A stretch of DNA of 64,000 bases from Muriicola marianensis (GTDB taxonomy: Bacteria; Bacteroidota; Bacteroidia; Flavobacteriales; Flavobacteriaceae), in contig NZ_BMFH01000001.1 in the NCBI RefSeq assembly GCF_014638095.1, forward strand, positions 1,000,824-1,064,823, read 5' to 3'. Below the pieces are notes generated by a model. The model was not told the DNA's origin. It did not search any database and worked only from the letters and a program-made list of their open reading frames with translations. This document shows, piece after piece, positions 36,300 through 45,341 of this stretch; the stretch's first letter is position 1; each line of letters starts with the position of its first letter. Made by a program: the position numbers and the translations under genes.

Positions 36300-37175
36300 A
36301 TGAAAGAGGAAGGAACGGCCACCATGGCTCCCCCTAAAGGAAAACCGAAATGGCTGAGGGTTAAACTGCCTACCGGAAAGAAATACACCCAATTGAGGGG
36401 TCTGGTAGACAAATACAACCTTCATACTATCTGCACCTCCGGCAGCTGTCCCAATATGGGTGAATGCTGGGGCGAAGGAACGGCTACTTTTATGATCCTC
36501 GGAAATATCTGTACCCGCTCTTGCGGATTCTGTGGTGTGAAGACGGGCCGACCGGAACAGGTAGACTGGGAGGAACCCGAAAAAGTGGCCAGGTCCATCA
36601 AGATCATGGGGATCAAACATGCCGTGATCACCTCTGTAGACAGGGACGACCTCAAGGATATGGGCTCCATCATCTGGGCGGAAACTGTCAAGGCCATAAG
36701 AAGAATGAATCCTGAGACCACCCTGGAGACCCTCATACCCGATTTTCAGGGAATAGAGCAACACATGGACAGGATCGTGGCGGTTGCTCCGGAGGTAGTT
36801 TCCCACAATATGGAAACGGTCAGGAGGCTTACCCGTGAAGTGAGGATTCAGGCGAAATACGATCGCAGCCTGTCTGTTTTGAGGTATCTGAAGGAGCAGG
36901 GGGTAAACCGGACCAAATCGGGAATCATGCTCGGCTTAGGGGAACTGGAGGAAGAGGTGATAGAGACCATGAAAGACCTGAGAGAAGCCAAGGTAGATGT
37001 AGTGACTATCGGGCAGTACCTGCAGCCTTCAAAAAAACATCTACCCGTCAAAGAATTCATAACCCCGGAACAATTTGCGAAATACGAGTCTCTGGGACTT
37101 GAAATGGGCTTCAGGCACGTAGAAAGCGGTGCACTGGTGCGCTCTTCCTACAAGGCTCACAAGCATATACACTGA
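36300..37175 (+). CDS. lipA: Lipoyl synthase
   Basis: 291 residues from the ATG at 36300; the longer frame starts inside the promoter. A radical-SAM enzyme, it inserts two sulfurs into octanoyl groups on carrier proteins. Both 4Fe-4S sites are present: auxiliary cluster C45/C50/C56 ([12 protein letters not shown]) and SAM cluster C71/C75/C78 (CTRSCGFC). The C-terminal RSSY motif (VRSSYK), whose serine ligates the auxiliary cluster, is intact. There is no lipB next to it. Confidence 0.96.
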   Translation: MKEEGTATMAPPKGKPKWLRVKLPTGKKYTQLRGLVDKYNLHTICTSGSCPNMGECWGEGTATFMILGNICTRSCGFCGVKTGRPEQVDWEEPEKVARSIKIMGIKHAVITSVDRDDLKDMGSIIWAETVKAIRRMNPETTLETLIPDFQGIEQHMDRIVAVAPEVVSHNMETVRRLTREVRIQAKYDRSLSVLRYLKEQGVNRTKSGIMLGLGELEEEVIETMKDLREAKVDVVTIGQYLQPSKKHLPVKEFITPEQFAKYESLGLEMGFRHVESGALVRSSYKAHKHIH

Positions 37176-37229
37176 GAACAGGGAGTAAGACATTATCCCA
37201 GCTTCGGGTTCTGACCTAGTATTAATCCT

Positions 37230-38240
37230 ATGAAAGAAATACGTGTAGGGATCAACGGCTTTGGCCGTATCGGAAGGACCTTCTTTCGACTCCTGCAGGA
37301 ACATCCGGGCATCCGGGTTACAGCTATCAATGACCTCGCAGACCCCAAAACCCTGGGGCATTTGCTTAAATATGACAGTATTCACGGCCCTTTTACAGGA
37401 ACGGTTGAAGCAGGCCACAACAGCCTGACAGTGAACCAGAAAACCGTGTCTATGACCTCAGAGGAAAGTCCTGATCGCATTCCATGGGCTGATTCCGGGG
37501 TGGATATTGTAGTGGAAGCCACCGGTAAGTTCAAAACCCAAAAGGCACTTGAGGGGCACCTGAAGAACGGGGCCAGGAAGGTGATCCTGTCAGTCCCCCC
37601 GGACGATCCCGGAATCAAAATGATCGTATACGGAGTCAACCACCATCTGATCAATGAGGAGGATGATATCATCTCCAATGCCTCCTGTACCACGAACAAT
37701 GCCGCGCCTATGATCAAGGTACTGGACGATCATTGGGGGGTGGAACAGGCCTATATCACTACGGTGCATTCCTACACATCGGACCAAAGCCTTCACGACC
37801 GCCCGCACCGTGATCTCAGGCGGGCCCGTGGCGCCAGCCAGTCTATTATTCCAACGACTACCGGGGCAGCCAAAGCACTGACGAGTATTTTCCCCGAGCT
37901 TGCCCATGCCATAGGGGGTTGTGGCATTCGCGTTCCCGTACCTAACGGGTCTCTGACCGATATTACCCTGAACGTGAAAAAGGACACTTCTATTCAGGAA
38001 ATTAATGATACATTTGAGCAGGTTGCTGAAAATGAGCTAAAAAACGTACTTTTTTATACGAAAGACCCTATAGTTTCTATCGATATAAACAATAGTTGCT
38101 ATTCCTGTACGTTTGATTCTATGATGACTTCCGTGCTGGGGAAGATGGTGAAAGTGATAGGATGGTATGACAATGAAACGGGATACAGCAGCAGGATCAT
38201 CGACGTGATAGAATTATTGGATCGAAAAGGATTTATTTGA
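37230..38240 (+). CDS. gap: Type I glyceraldehyde-3-phosphate dehydrogenase
   Basis: 336 residues. It oxidises glyceraldehyde 3-phosphate with NAD(P)+ and phosphate. Rossmann motif GINGFGRIGR, catalytic Cys in NASCTTNNAAPM, the phosphate-site TTVHSYTSDQ and SIIPTTTGAAKA, and WYDNETGYS near the end. DL rather than a longer D-containing motif follows beta2 (INDLADPKTL), the usual NAD-type context. Its TGA stop overlaps a TTG that may start the next gene, an unusual coupling to a hybrid kinase. Confidence 0.95.
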   Translation: MKEIRVGINGFGRIGRTFFRLLQEHPGIRVTAINDLADPKTLGHLLKYDSIHGPFTGTVEAGHNSLTVNQKTVSMTSEESPDRIPWADSGVDIVVEATGKFKTQKALEGHLKNGARKVILSVPPDDPGIKMIVYGVNHHLINEEDDIISNASCTTNNAAPMIKVLDDHWGVEQAYITTVHSYTSDQSLHDRPHRDLRRARGASQSIIPTTTGAAKALTSIFPELAHAIGGCGIRVPVPNGSLTDITLNVKKDTSIQEINDTFEQVAENELKNVLFYTKDPIVSIDINNSCYSCTFDSMMTSVLGKMVKVIGWYDNETGYSSRIIDVIELLDRKGFI

Positions 38241-40462
38241 CAGGTTACAGACCAAATACAAAGAGATGGACAATGCTGATATTAATCATATCGGCTTTTG
38301 TCGTTTTTCCCTTGCGATCACAGGAACCTAGCGCGGTAGATCAGACTCTGGATGAGTACATAAGACAAGTGGTCACCTTGCGCAACCAGAACGAGATCGA
38401 CAAGGCATTTGAAGTTCTGGACCAGGCCCAGCAATTCGCCGAATCCTCCCTGTACGAAAAAGGCATGATCTCCTGTTATCATCGCTTCGCCTTGTTAAAT
38501 CTGATTCGGGGCGACAGGGATAAGGCAGAATTCTACAAGGCCAGGGCCGACAAAATGCTCGAAACCTTCAGATCTTATCCCTCCGGGGAAGGGTTTTCCA
38601 ACTTTGTAGAAGCCAAATTGCTCTTTGATTCGGATCTCAATTTCAGGGCTTTACAAGCCTTGATTGATGCAAAAGAGCTCAGCAATGACCGCAACCTGTT
38701 GAACAATATGGTCTTGCTGGAAGGCATGATCTATATGCGTATTGAAGATTATGAGAAGGCCTCTGTAAGCTTTAACGCCCTCCTGGTGAATTCAGACCCC
38801 ATAGAAAAAGATTACCTGGTCACTAAAGCTAACCTGGGTCTCGCTGAATTAAATATAAAGACAGAAAATTATCCCGAAAGCATCAAGAATGGGTTGAATG
38901 CCCTCAATCTGGCGACTGCCAACAGATTTCCTGTTGAAATCCTTCAGGCCAATGAATTTTTAGCATTGGCCTACGAGAAAGATGAGCAGTATAAAAATGC
39001 CCTGCAGTACAAGGAAAATATTCTGGCAGTAAGGGATTCATTTTTTACGCTGGACAAGGTAAAGGTGGAGACCAATAAGGCCGACAAACTGGCCATGGAT
39101 GATGCACAGGCAGAGCTCTCCAGACAGGATCAACGGATTGAGGAATTAAGTGAGTCTGCGAACCGATCTGAGATCACCGCTATTCTCACCTCGGCCTTCC
39201 TGACCATTATTTCCCTTTTGGCCGTATCCCTCTATAGGAATAACCAGATCAAGCTCAAGACCAACGATCTGCTGCAGACGAAAAACAAAGAGCTGCAGGC
39301 GGCCAGGGATGCCGCCGTACAGGCCATGGAGGCCAAGACCAACTTCCTGTCTACCGTAAGCCACGAATTGAGAACGCCTTTATACGCTGTAACCGGTCTC
39401 ACTCACCTCCTTCTGGAGGAAAATCCGGCAGAGCATCAGAAGGAACACCTGAAATCGCTGAAATTCTCCGGGGATTACCTTCTGAACTTTATCAACGACA
39501 TTTTACAGATCAACAAGATTGATGCAGATAAGCTTGAACCTGCCCATATAGAATTCTATCTTAAAAAGATCATCAGCGAGGTCCTGGATTCCCTCCAACA
39601 GAGTGCGAAGGAAAAGAATACCAAGCTCATCATGGATTACGATGATAAGATTCCACAACACCTGATGAGCGACCCGCTGAAACTTTCCCAGATCCTTATA
39701 AACCTAGTCGGTAACTCGATCAAATTCACCAAGAACGGGGAAGTAAGGGTGATCGCAAAACTACTGAAGAAAGAAGATGAGGATGTCACCGTTTTATTTG
39801 AAGTAAGGGATAACGGTATCGGTATTACCCCGGAACAACAGAAACATATTTTTGACAGTTTTGAACAGGGATCCATTCAGATCAATCGGGAATACGGAGG
39901 AACGGGTCTGGGCCTTACCATTGTGAAGAGCCTGCTGGGACTATTCGACAGTGAGATTCATCTCAGTAGCGAAATAGGAAAAGGAAGTTCCTTCTACTTT
40001 GAGCTGGTCATGAAATCCAAAGACAGCATCGTAGACGATATTCCATTTGAAATCGAACAGAAGGAATACGACCTTAACGGTCTGCATGTGCTCATAGTGG
40101 AAGACAATAAGATCAACCAGGTGATCACCAAGAAAATGCTGGCCAAAAGAGGAGTGGGATGCGATATTGCGGAGAACGGAATGGAAGCCATCGACAAGGC
40201 CAATAAAAACCAGTATGACGGGATTCTAATGGATATCCACATGCCGGGCATAAGCGGGGTGGAAGCAACAATAGAGATCCGTAAATTCGACAGGCAAACG
40301 CCTATCATCGCCCTGACGGCCATCTCACTGGATGACAGCCTGGAGTCATTTTACGCTGCCGGTTGTAACGATGTGGTCACAAAACCCTTCAAACCCGAGG
40401 TCTTCTACCAGAAAATTGGGGAGAATTTCCTGGAACCCAAACAGAAGAAATCAGCTTCATAG
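38237..40462 (+). CDS. TPR-containing hybrid sensor histidine kinase
   Basis: 741 residues if translation begins at TTG 38237, or 729 from ATG 38273. The TTG start gives a proper signal sequence (basic TKRW before the hydrophobic run, ending LRSQE); the ATG start lacks basic residues. A periplasmic TPR-like helical domain (about 30-300), one membrane helix (about 310-330), a coiled-coil, a DHp domain with H376 in SHELRTP, the ATPase domain (NLVGNSIKFT, DNGIGI, GTGLGLTI), and a receiver with D666 in LMDIHMP follow. It lacks a DNA-binding domain, so it probably passes phosphate on. Confidence 0.92.
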   Translation: MTGYRPNTKRWTMLILIISAFVVFPLRSQEPSAVDQTLDEYIRQVVTLRNQNEIDKAFEVLDQAQQFAESSLYEKGMISCYHRFALLNLIRGDRDKAEFYKARADKMLETFRSYPSGEGFSNFVEAKLLFDSDLNFRALQALIDAKELSNDRNLLNNMVLLEGMIYMRIEDYEKASVSFNALLVNSDPIEKDYLVTKANLGLAELNIKTENYPESIKNGLNALNLATANRFPVEILQANEFLALAYEKDEQYKNALQYKENILAVRDSFFTLDKVKVETNKADKLAMDDAQAELSRQDQRIEELSESANRSEITAILTSAFLTIISLLAVSLYRNNQIKLKTNDLLQTKNKELQAARDAAVQAMEAKTNFLSTVSHELRTPLYAVTGLTHLLLEENPAEHQKEHLKSLKFSGDYLLNFINDILQINKIDADKLEPAHIEFYLKKIISEVLDSLQQSAKEKNTKLIMDYDDKIPQHLMSDPLKLSQILINLVGNSIKFTKNGEVRVIAKLLKKEDEDVTVLFEVRDNGIGITPEQQKHIFDSFEQGSIQINREYGGTGLGLTIVKSLLGLFDSEIHLSSEIGKGSSFYFELVMKSKDSIVDDIPFEIEQKEYDLNGLHVLIVEDNKINQVITKKMLAKRGVGCDIAENGMEAIDKANKNQYDGILMDIHMPGISGVEATIEIRKFDRQTPIIALTAISLDDSLESFYAAGCNDVVTKPFKPEVFYQKIGENFLEPKQKKSAS

Positions 40463-41449
40463 ATCCTTCAACAGGGAAATCAACTGCTCTTTGCCGCCAT
40501 TGAGGAATTTGTGTTCCACAGGAAGATAATACGCCTGAGGGACCCTCCCATTGAGTCGCGTGAAGTCCTTTTCAGTAGTCAGGATCCTACCAACTTCGTT
40601 AAATCTGCTGATCTCCTCTTCCGTAAAAAAGTGATGATCGGGAAAGTTCATATGCCTAACCCGGATTCCTGAGAGTGAGAGATATGCGAGCAGCGGAGCC
40701 GGATCGGCAATAGCAGTAACCAGGACCACTTCCTCCTTCCCCATTTCAGAAAGACTGATTGAGCCCTTAATCCCTATGGCCTGATCCCCGTAGGCCAGGG
40801 AACTGAAAAGCACCGATTGGGAAGGCAAGGGTCTCAGTTTTTTCAGGATCCTTACCTGTTCCTGATTATCGAGTTCAGCCGGGCATTTGGTCACGACGAT
40901 CACCCGGGCACGCCTTGCCTGTCTCTTGTGGTCCCTGAGATTCCCTGTCGGCAGGTACCAGTCGTCTGCATAGAGGCGGGAATAAGAGGTCAACAGAATG
41001 TTGAAGCGGGCCTTAATACGCCTATGCTGGAAGGCATCGTCAAGGAGGATCAGATCCGGGGAGACAACCTTATCTAGCTGGCGGATGCCTTCCCGACGGT
41101 CTGCCTCCACTGCTACCGTCACATTGGTGAATTTCCTGCTGATCTGCAGGGGTTCATCTCCTGTATTTTCGGGATCGGAATCCGGATGTACTATCAGAAA
41201 TCCCCTGGATTTCCTCCTGTACCCTCTGCTCAGGACCGCCAGTTTATTTTCCTTGGGGAGGTTCTTTATGATCCATTCGATCATGGGGGTTTTACCGGTT
41301 CCTCCCACACTCAGATTCCCTACACAGATGGTCGGTGTTTCGGGGGACACAGAATTAAGGACCCCAATATCATAGCAAAGATTTCTCAGGTAGACCGCGA
41401 AACCGTACAAGAGGGAGAAGGGGAATGCTATTTTTCTGAGCACTTGCAT
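40457..41449 (-). CDS. lpxK: Tetraacyldisaccharide 4'-kinase
   Basis: 330 residues. It phosphorylates the lipid A disaccharide precursor at the inner membrane. The N-terminal hydrophobic helix, Walker A-like VGGTGKTPMIEW, the LLDDAFQHRRI motif near the middle and the late GRILTTEKDFTRL are all as in LpxK. It confirms a Gram-negative envelope. Its stop overlaps the hybrid kinase stop by six bases (convergent), and its start is 47 bases from the divergent Nif3-like gene. Confidence 0.95.
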   Translation of the reverse strand: MQVLRKIAFPFSLLYGFAVYLRNLCYDIGVLNSVSPETPTICVGNLSVGGTGKTPMIEWIIKNLPKENKLAVLSRGYRRKSRGFLIVHPDSDPENTGDEPLQISRKFTNVTVAVEADRREGIRQLDKVVSPDLILLDDAFQHRRIKARFNILLTSYSRLYADDWYLPTGNLRDHKRQARRARVIVVTKCPAELDNQEQVRILKKLRPLPSQSVLFSSLAYGDQAIGIKGSISLSEMGKEEVVLVTAIADPAPLLAYLSLSGIRVRHMNFPDHHFFTEEEISRFNEVGRILTTEKDFTRLNGRVPQAYYLPVEHKFLNGGKEQLISLLKDL

Positions 41450-41470
41450 CGGAACGAAAATATAATATTT

Positions 41471-41478
41471 TATCTTTG
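41471..41478 (+). promoter_or_regulatory. -7 element for the Nif3-like gene
   Basis: TATCTTTG is an exact TAnnTTTG match 18 bases before the ATG at 41497, in the short gap shared with the divergent lpxK, which has a near-match (TATATTTT) on the other strand a few bases away. Confidence 0.55.
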
Positions 41479-41496
41479 GACCTCTGCCTTTTAATC

Positions 41497-42591
41497 ATGA
41501 TTGTACGAGAAGTTGCCGACATACTTGAGGAGCTTTGTCCTCTGGGCCTCGCTGAGGATTTTGACAATGTCGGTCTGCTGGTCGGAGACTACCAAAGGGA
41601 GGTAAGGGGTATCCTGGTGACCCTGGATGCACTCGAAGAAGTAGTAGACGAAGCCATTGCCAAAGACCTCAACCTCATTGTGACCTTCCACCCTATCGTA
41701 TTTAAGGGACTGAAAAAGATCACGGGAAAGACTTATGTCGAAAGAACGGTCATCAAGGCCATAGAGCATAAGATAAATATCTTCAGTGTACATACGGCCC
41801 TTGACAACGTTATGCAGGGCGTAAATGGAAAGATCTGCGAGGTTCTGGGAATACGCGATCCCCAGATCCTGATCCCAAAGACAGGTACAGTCAAAAAACT
41901 GGTCACCTATGTTCCCACTGAGGCGGCAGAACAGGTCAAAGAAGCCCTCTTTGCTGCAGGGGGAGGAAATATCGGGAATTACAGCCATTGCAGCTTTTCC
42001 ATACCCGGAAAGGGCAGTTTCAGGCCTGAAAGCGGAAGCCAGCCTACCCTGGGAAAAAAGGGGGAAACAGAAATTACCGAAGAGATCCAGGTACATATGA
42101 CTTTTCCGGCCCGACTTGAGAAAAAACTTATCAGAACCCTGTTTGAAAGCCATCCGTACGAGGAAGTAGCATACGAAATTACCACTCTGGACAACGCCCA
42201 CCAGCTGGAAGGGATGGGAATGATAGGAAACTTGGATAATCCTGTTGCAGAAAAGGATTTCCTGAAGTGGGTCAGAGAGAAAATGCACACCGGGGTTATC
42301 AGGCATTCTCAATTTCGCGGTAAATCCGTGCAACGCATAGCAGTGCTCGGGGGTAGCGGAGGATTCGCCATTGCAGCTGCCAGGTCGCACGGGGCGGATG
42401 TCTTTCTGACATCAGACCTGAAGTACCACCAGTTTTTTGAAGCAGAAAAGGAGATGCTGCTAGCCGATATCGGGCATTACGAATCGGAACAATACACAAA
42501 AAACCTTCTGGCAGAATATCTTACGAAAAAAATCCCTAATTTTGCAATCGCTTTATCGGAAAGCAAAACCAATCCCATTAAGTATTTTTAG
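41497..42591 (+). CDS. Nif3-like dinuclear metal centre protein
   Basis: 364 residues from the ATG at 41497 (MIVREVADIL). NIF3/YbgI family: NVGLLVGDY, TFHPIVFKGLKKI and the C-terminal GGSGGFAI, SDLKYHQFFEAE and DIGHYESE provide the metal-binding His/Glu/Asp. An inserted domain (about residues 125-230, with SHCSFSIPGKGSF) is the PII-like insertion seen in longer members. Biochemical role uncertain; GTP cyclohydrolase-like activity has been proposed for relatives. The coiled-coil gene follows after three bases, the usual partner. Confidence 0.9.
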   Translation: MIVREVADILEELCPLGLAEDFDNVGLLVGDYQREVRGILVTLDALEEVVDEAIAKDLNLIVTFHPIVFKGLKKITGKTYVERTVIKAIEHKINIFSVHTALDNVMQGVNGKICEVLGIRDPQILIPKTGTVKKLVTYVPTEAAEQVKEALFAAGGGNIGNYSHCSFSIPGKGSFRPESGSQPTLGKKGETEITEEIQVHMTFPARLEKKLIRTLFESHPYEEVAYEITTLDNAHQLEGMGMIGNLDNPVAEKDFLKWVREKMHTGVIRHSQFRGKSVQRIAVLGGSGGFAIAAARSHGADVFLTSDLKYHQFFEAEKEMLLADIGHYESEQYTKNLLAEYLTKKIPNFAIALSESKTNPIKYF

Positions 42592-42594
42592 TAT

Positions 42595-43374
42595 ATGGCA
42601 GCAAAGAAAGAAGCTACAGTGGAAGATAAATTAAGGGCTCTTTACGACCTCCAATTGATCGATTCCCGTGTGGATGAGATCCGCAATGTAAGAGGGGAAC
42701 TTCCCCTGGAGGTAGAGGACCTCGAAGATGAGGTACTGGGATTAAAGACCCGTATGGACAAGCTTAAAACTGATCTGGAAACGATCAACTATGAGATTAC
42801 GGCCAAAAAGAACCTGATCGATGAATCCAAGGCGTTGATCAAAAAATATGCAGAACAGCAGAAAAATGTGAGGAACAGCAGGGAATTCAACTCCCTGGCC
42901 AAGGAGGTAGAATATCAGGAACTGGAGATACAGCTTGCAGAAAAGAACATCAGGGAATTCAAGGCACAGATCGAACAAAAGAAAGAGGTGATTGCCGAGA
43001 CCAAGGAAAAACTCGCAGAGAGGGAAACTCACCTGAAACACAAGAAAAGTGAGCTCGATGCTATCCTCGCAGAGACCGAAAAAGAAGAAAAGGCCCTTTT
43101 AGAGCAATCGGACATCTTTGAAAAGCAGATTGAAGAAAGGCTGGTAAAGGCCTATAAGCGAATCCGTTCCAACGTGAAGAACGGCCTGGCTGTGGTCCCC
43201 ATCGAAAGAGGGGCCTCCGGAGGTTCTTTCTTTACCATTCCCCCACAGGTACAGGTAGAGATCGCTTCCAGGAAGAAGATCATCACCGATGAACACAGTG
43301 GAAGAATTCTTGTCGACCCTGTTCTGGCAGAGGAAGAACAGGAAAAAATGCACAAGATGTTCGACAAGATCTAA
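42595..43374 (+). CDS. Coiled-coil protein with cysteine-free former zinc ribbon
   Basis: 259 residues. A long antiparallel coiled-coil (about 10-180) is followed by a C-terminal segment equivalent to the zf-RING_7 zinc ribbon found in the homologues that pair with Nif3-like genes. In those, CxxC pairs precede SLPPQ and GRIL. Here the positions read GASGGSFFTIPPQ and TDEHSGRILVD: no cysteine remains, so zinc cannot be bound that way. The fold may persist without metal. It is co-transcribed with the Nif3-like gene and followed by a terminator. Confidence 0.82.
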   Translation: MAAKKEATVEDKLRALYDLQLIDSRVDEIRNVRGELPLEVEDLEDEVLGLKTRMDKLKTDLETINYEITAKKNLIDESKALIKKYAEQQKNVRNSREFNSLAKEVEYQELEIQLAEKNIREFKAQIEQKKEVIAETKEKLAERETHLKHKKSELDAILAETEKEEKALLEQSDIFEKQIEERLVKAYKRIRSNVKNGLAVVPIERGASGGSFFTIPPQVQVEIASRKKIITDEHSGRILVDPVLAEEEQEKMHKMFDKI

Positions 43375-43393
43375 GATATTTAATACCTACTAT

Positions 43394-43422
43394 AAGCCAT
43401 CTCAAAAGGATGGCTTTTTTTA
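43394..43422 (+). terminator. Terminator of the Nif3/coiled-coil operon
   Basis: AGCCATC (43395-43401), loop TCAAAAG, GATGGCT (43409-43415), then six T and TATA. Confidence 0.85.
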
Positions 43423-43438
43423 TACCTTGTATCCTGAA

Positions 43439-43855
43439 ATGAAACCCTTTGTCCTTATCTTTTTGTTATTGTGTATGCCTAAAAACTCACTTGCTCAGGA
43501 ACTCAGGGATTTTCGGTGGAAGAACCGTCTCCTGTTGCTATGTGAGAATGGGGAAAACCTAGAGCAAAGTCAAAAGCAGATGGACTTGTTTAAGGACTTT
43601 GCCCAGGAAATGGAAGACCGAAAGCTTCTGCTCCTTTTTTCCAGCGATGGACAGTTGCTTGATGTCAATCGAAACCTGCTGACCAAAAATACAGCCCTGC
43701 CTCTCAGTTTAGGGTTTACAGGGGTTATTCTCATCGGTCTTGACGGGACTGTAAAATGGGAGTCAGGATTCTACGCCGATCCGTCGGAGGTCTTCAGGGT
43801 GATCGACAGCATGCCTATGAGGAGGGCAGAGATAAAGAATAAATACCAGCCTTAA
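43439..43855 (+). CDS. DUF4174 secreted protein
   Basis: 138 residues from the ATG at 43439 (MKPFVLIF); the longer frame reads through the upstream terminator. The signal peptide ends near SLAQE. The mature region begins LRDFRWKNRLLLLCEN and shows the thioredoxin-like beta-alpha pattern of DUF4174 (QMDLFKDFAQEMEDRKLLLLF and VILIGLDGTVKWESGF). No CxxC is present, so it is not a redox thioredoxin. Its TAA stop shares TTAA 43852-43855 with the convergent kmo gene. Confidence 0.78.
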   Translation: MKPFVLIFLLLCMPKNSLAQELRDFRWKNRLLLLCENGENLEQSQKQMDLFKDFAQEMEDRKLLLLFSSDGQLLDVNRNLLTKNTALPLSLGFTGVILIGLDGTVKWESGFYADPSEVFRVIDSMPMRRAEIKNKYQP

Positions 43856-45213
43856 GCTTTGGCTTTTTTCTTTTTGAGGAGCTGCAACATAAGGTCTTCT
43901 ACCGCCTCACTGTTCCATTGACCCTCTATCTCCGGAATTTTCATCACCTCTTTCATGATCCCTTCCTGGAAGTCTCCTATAGCCAGAGCCTCGGCATAGG
44001 ATCGGTCTGAGAATGTAACCCGTGAATAGGTGGGTTCCCACAATTCAGGGTGCTTTGCGGCAAACCACTTCTCGATCTTCTTCTGAAGCAGAAAATCGGG
44101 ATCTGCCGTTTTGCTGCTCATCTCCAGGAAATTCCTGTAGCTGAGCTCGGCGATGGCATCCGCGTTGGGTTTGCGTTCTTGCTGGAAGGTCTGAAAGACA
44201 GCTTCCCAGTCATCCCCAAATCGATCCATGATCTTGTCCAGGCAGTATATGTCCTCAAAACCTGCATTCATTCCCTGCCCGTAAAAGGGTACAATGGCAT
44301 GGGCTGAATCTCCTACCAAAGCTACCTTGTCCCAGTAGGTCCAGGGATAACACTTCATAGTCACCATGGCACTGGTCGGGTTCTTAAAGAAGTCGTGGGT
44401 GAGGTTTTCAATATCCTGCATCACATTCGGGAAGTAGGTCGTGAAGAATTTAGTGGCCTCTTTCTTGGTGGTGATCTTCTCAAAAGATACTTCCCCTTCA
44501 AAGGGCAGGAACAGGGTGCATGTAAAACTGCCATCCAGGTTGGGCATGGCGATAAACATAAATCTGCCCCTGGGCCAGATGTGGAACGAGTGCTTGTCCA
44601 GCTTATGGGTCCCGTCCTCATTCGGGGGTATGGTCAGCTCTTTATAGCCTACATCCAGGAAATCCTGGGAATAATCAAAGCGGCTCCTCCTCTGCATTTT
44701 GTGCCTGACCCTGGAAAAGGCTCCATCGCACCCAAAGATATGGTCGTACCGGTATTCCTTCCATTCCCCTTTCTCGGTCTCTCCAGTATAGAGAGTTGCC
44801 GTCGGCAGGTCGACGTCCCATACCTTTTCCTCAAATCTGAAGACCGCACCAGCTTCCTCAGCAAGGTCGATCATCTTCCTGTTGAGTACCCCTCGGGAGA
44901 TGGACCAGATCGCTTCTCCTTCCTTTCCGTATTTCTGGTAGTATTGGGTTTTGCCCAGGACGTGCATGGCGCGCTTGTCCAGCGGAATAGCCAATTTTTT
45001 GATCTCTTCCTCCAGATCGACCTCACGGAGGGACTTCCATCCCCTGTCACTCATGGCGAGGTTGATGGACCTTCCTGAAAATTCGATGGTACGTATATCG
45101 GGACGGCGATCGAAGACAGTAATGTCATGTCCTCTCCGACGGAGATAGATGGCCAGAAGAGAGCCAACAAGACCTGATCCTACTATCGCAATGTTCTTGG
45201 GGGTTTGAGTCAT
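43852..45213 (-). CDS. kmo: Kynurenine 3-monooxygenase
   Basis: 453 residues. This FAD-dependent hydroxylase makes 3-hydroxykynurenine from kynurenine. Rossmann motif VGSGLVGSLLAIYLRRRGHD, the second FAD motif GDSAHAIVPFYGQGMNAGFEDI, and C-terminal FLEMSSKT with a substrate-side Arg-rich region fit KMO closely. A C-terminal hydrophobic anchor as in eukaryotic KMO is missing; it ends in Lys-rich KKKKAKA. kynU, the next pathway enzyme, lies about 6.5 kb to the right on the same strand, outside this transcript. Confidence 0.94.
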   Translation of the reverse strand: MTQTPKNIAIVGSGLVGSLLAIYLRRRGHDITVFDRRPDIRTIEFSGRSINLAMSDRGWKSLREVDLEEEIKKLAIPLDKRAMHVLGKTQYYQKYGKEGEAIWSISRGVLNRKMIDLAEEAGAVFRFEEKVWDVDLPTATLYTGETEKGEWKEYRYDHIFGCDGAFSRVRHKMQRRSRFDYSQDFLDVGYKELTIPPNEDGTHKLDKHSFHIWPRGRFMFIAMPNLDGSFTCTLFLPFEGEVSFEKITTKKEATKFFTTYFPNVMQDIENLTHDFFKNPTSAMVTMKCYPWTYWDKVALVGDSAHAIVPFYGQGMNAGFEDIYCLDKIMDRFGDDWEAVFQTFQQERKPNADAIAELSYRNFLEMSSKTADPDFLLQKKIEKWFAAKHPELWEPTYSRVTFSDRSYAEALAIGDFQEGIMKEVMKIPEIEGQWNSEAVEDLMLQLLKKKKAKA

Positions 45214-45317
45214 ACCTATCCCAAAGGAATACTTTTAAAACGTAAAAGTAAGAAATATTACGTACAGGGTTCCCGGAATTTATTATACCCTTAACGATGT
45301 TTTGTTTAACTATTAAT

Positions 45318-45325
45318 TAATTTTG
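45318..45325 (+). promoter_or_regulatory. -7 element for the light-repair operon
   Basis: TAATTTTG is an exact TAnnTTTG match, 16 bases before the flavin reductase ATG at 45342. A TTTG lies 13 bases upstream instead of the usual 19. Confidence 0.5.
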
Positions 45326-45341
45326 CTAAACAAAATGAGTC

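Noticed and set aside
43289..43438. Longer N-terminus for the DUF4174 protein
   Set aside because: It reads through the end of the coiled-coil gene and a clear terminator; the ATG at 43439 gives a standard signal peptide.
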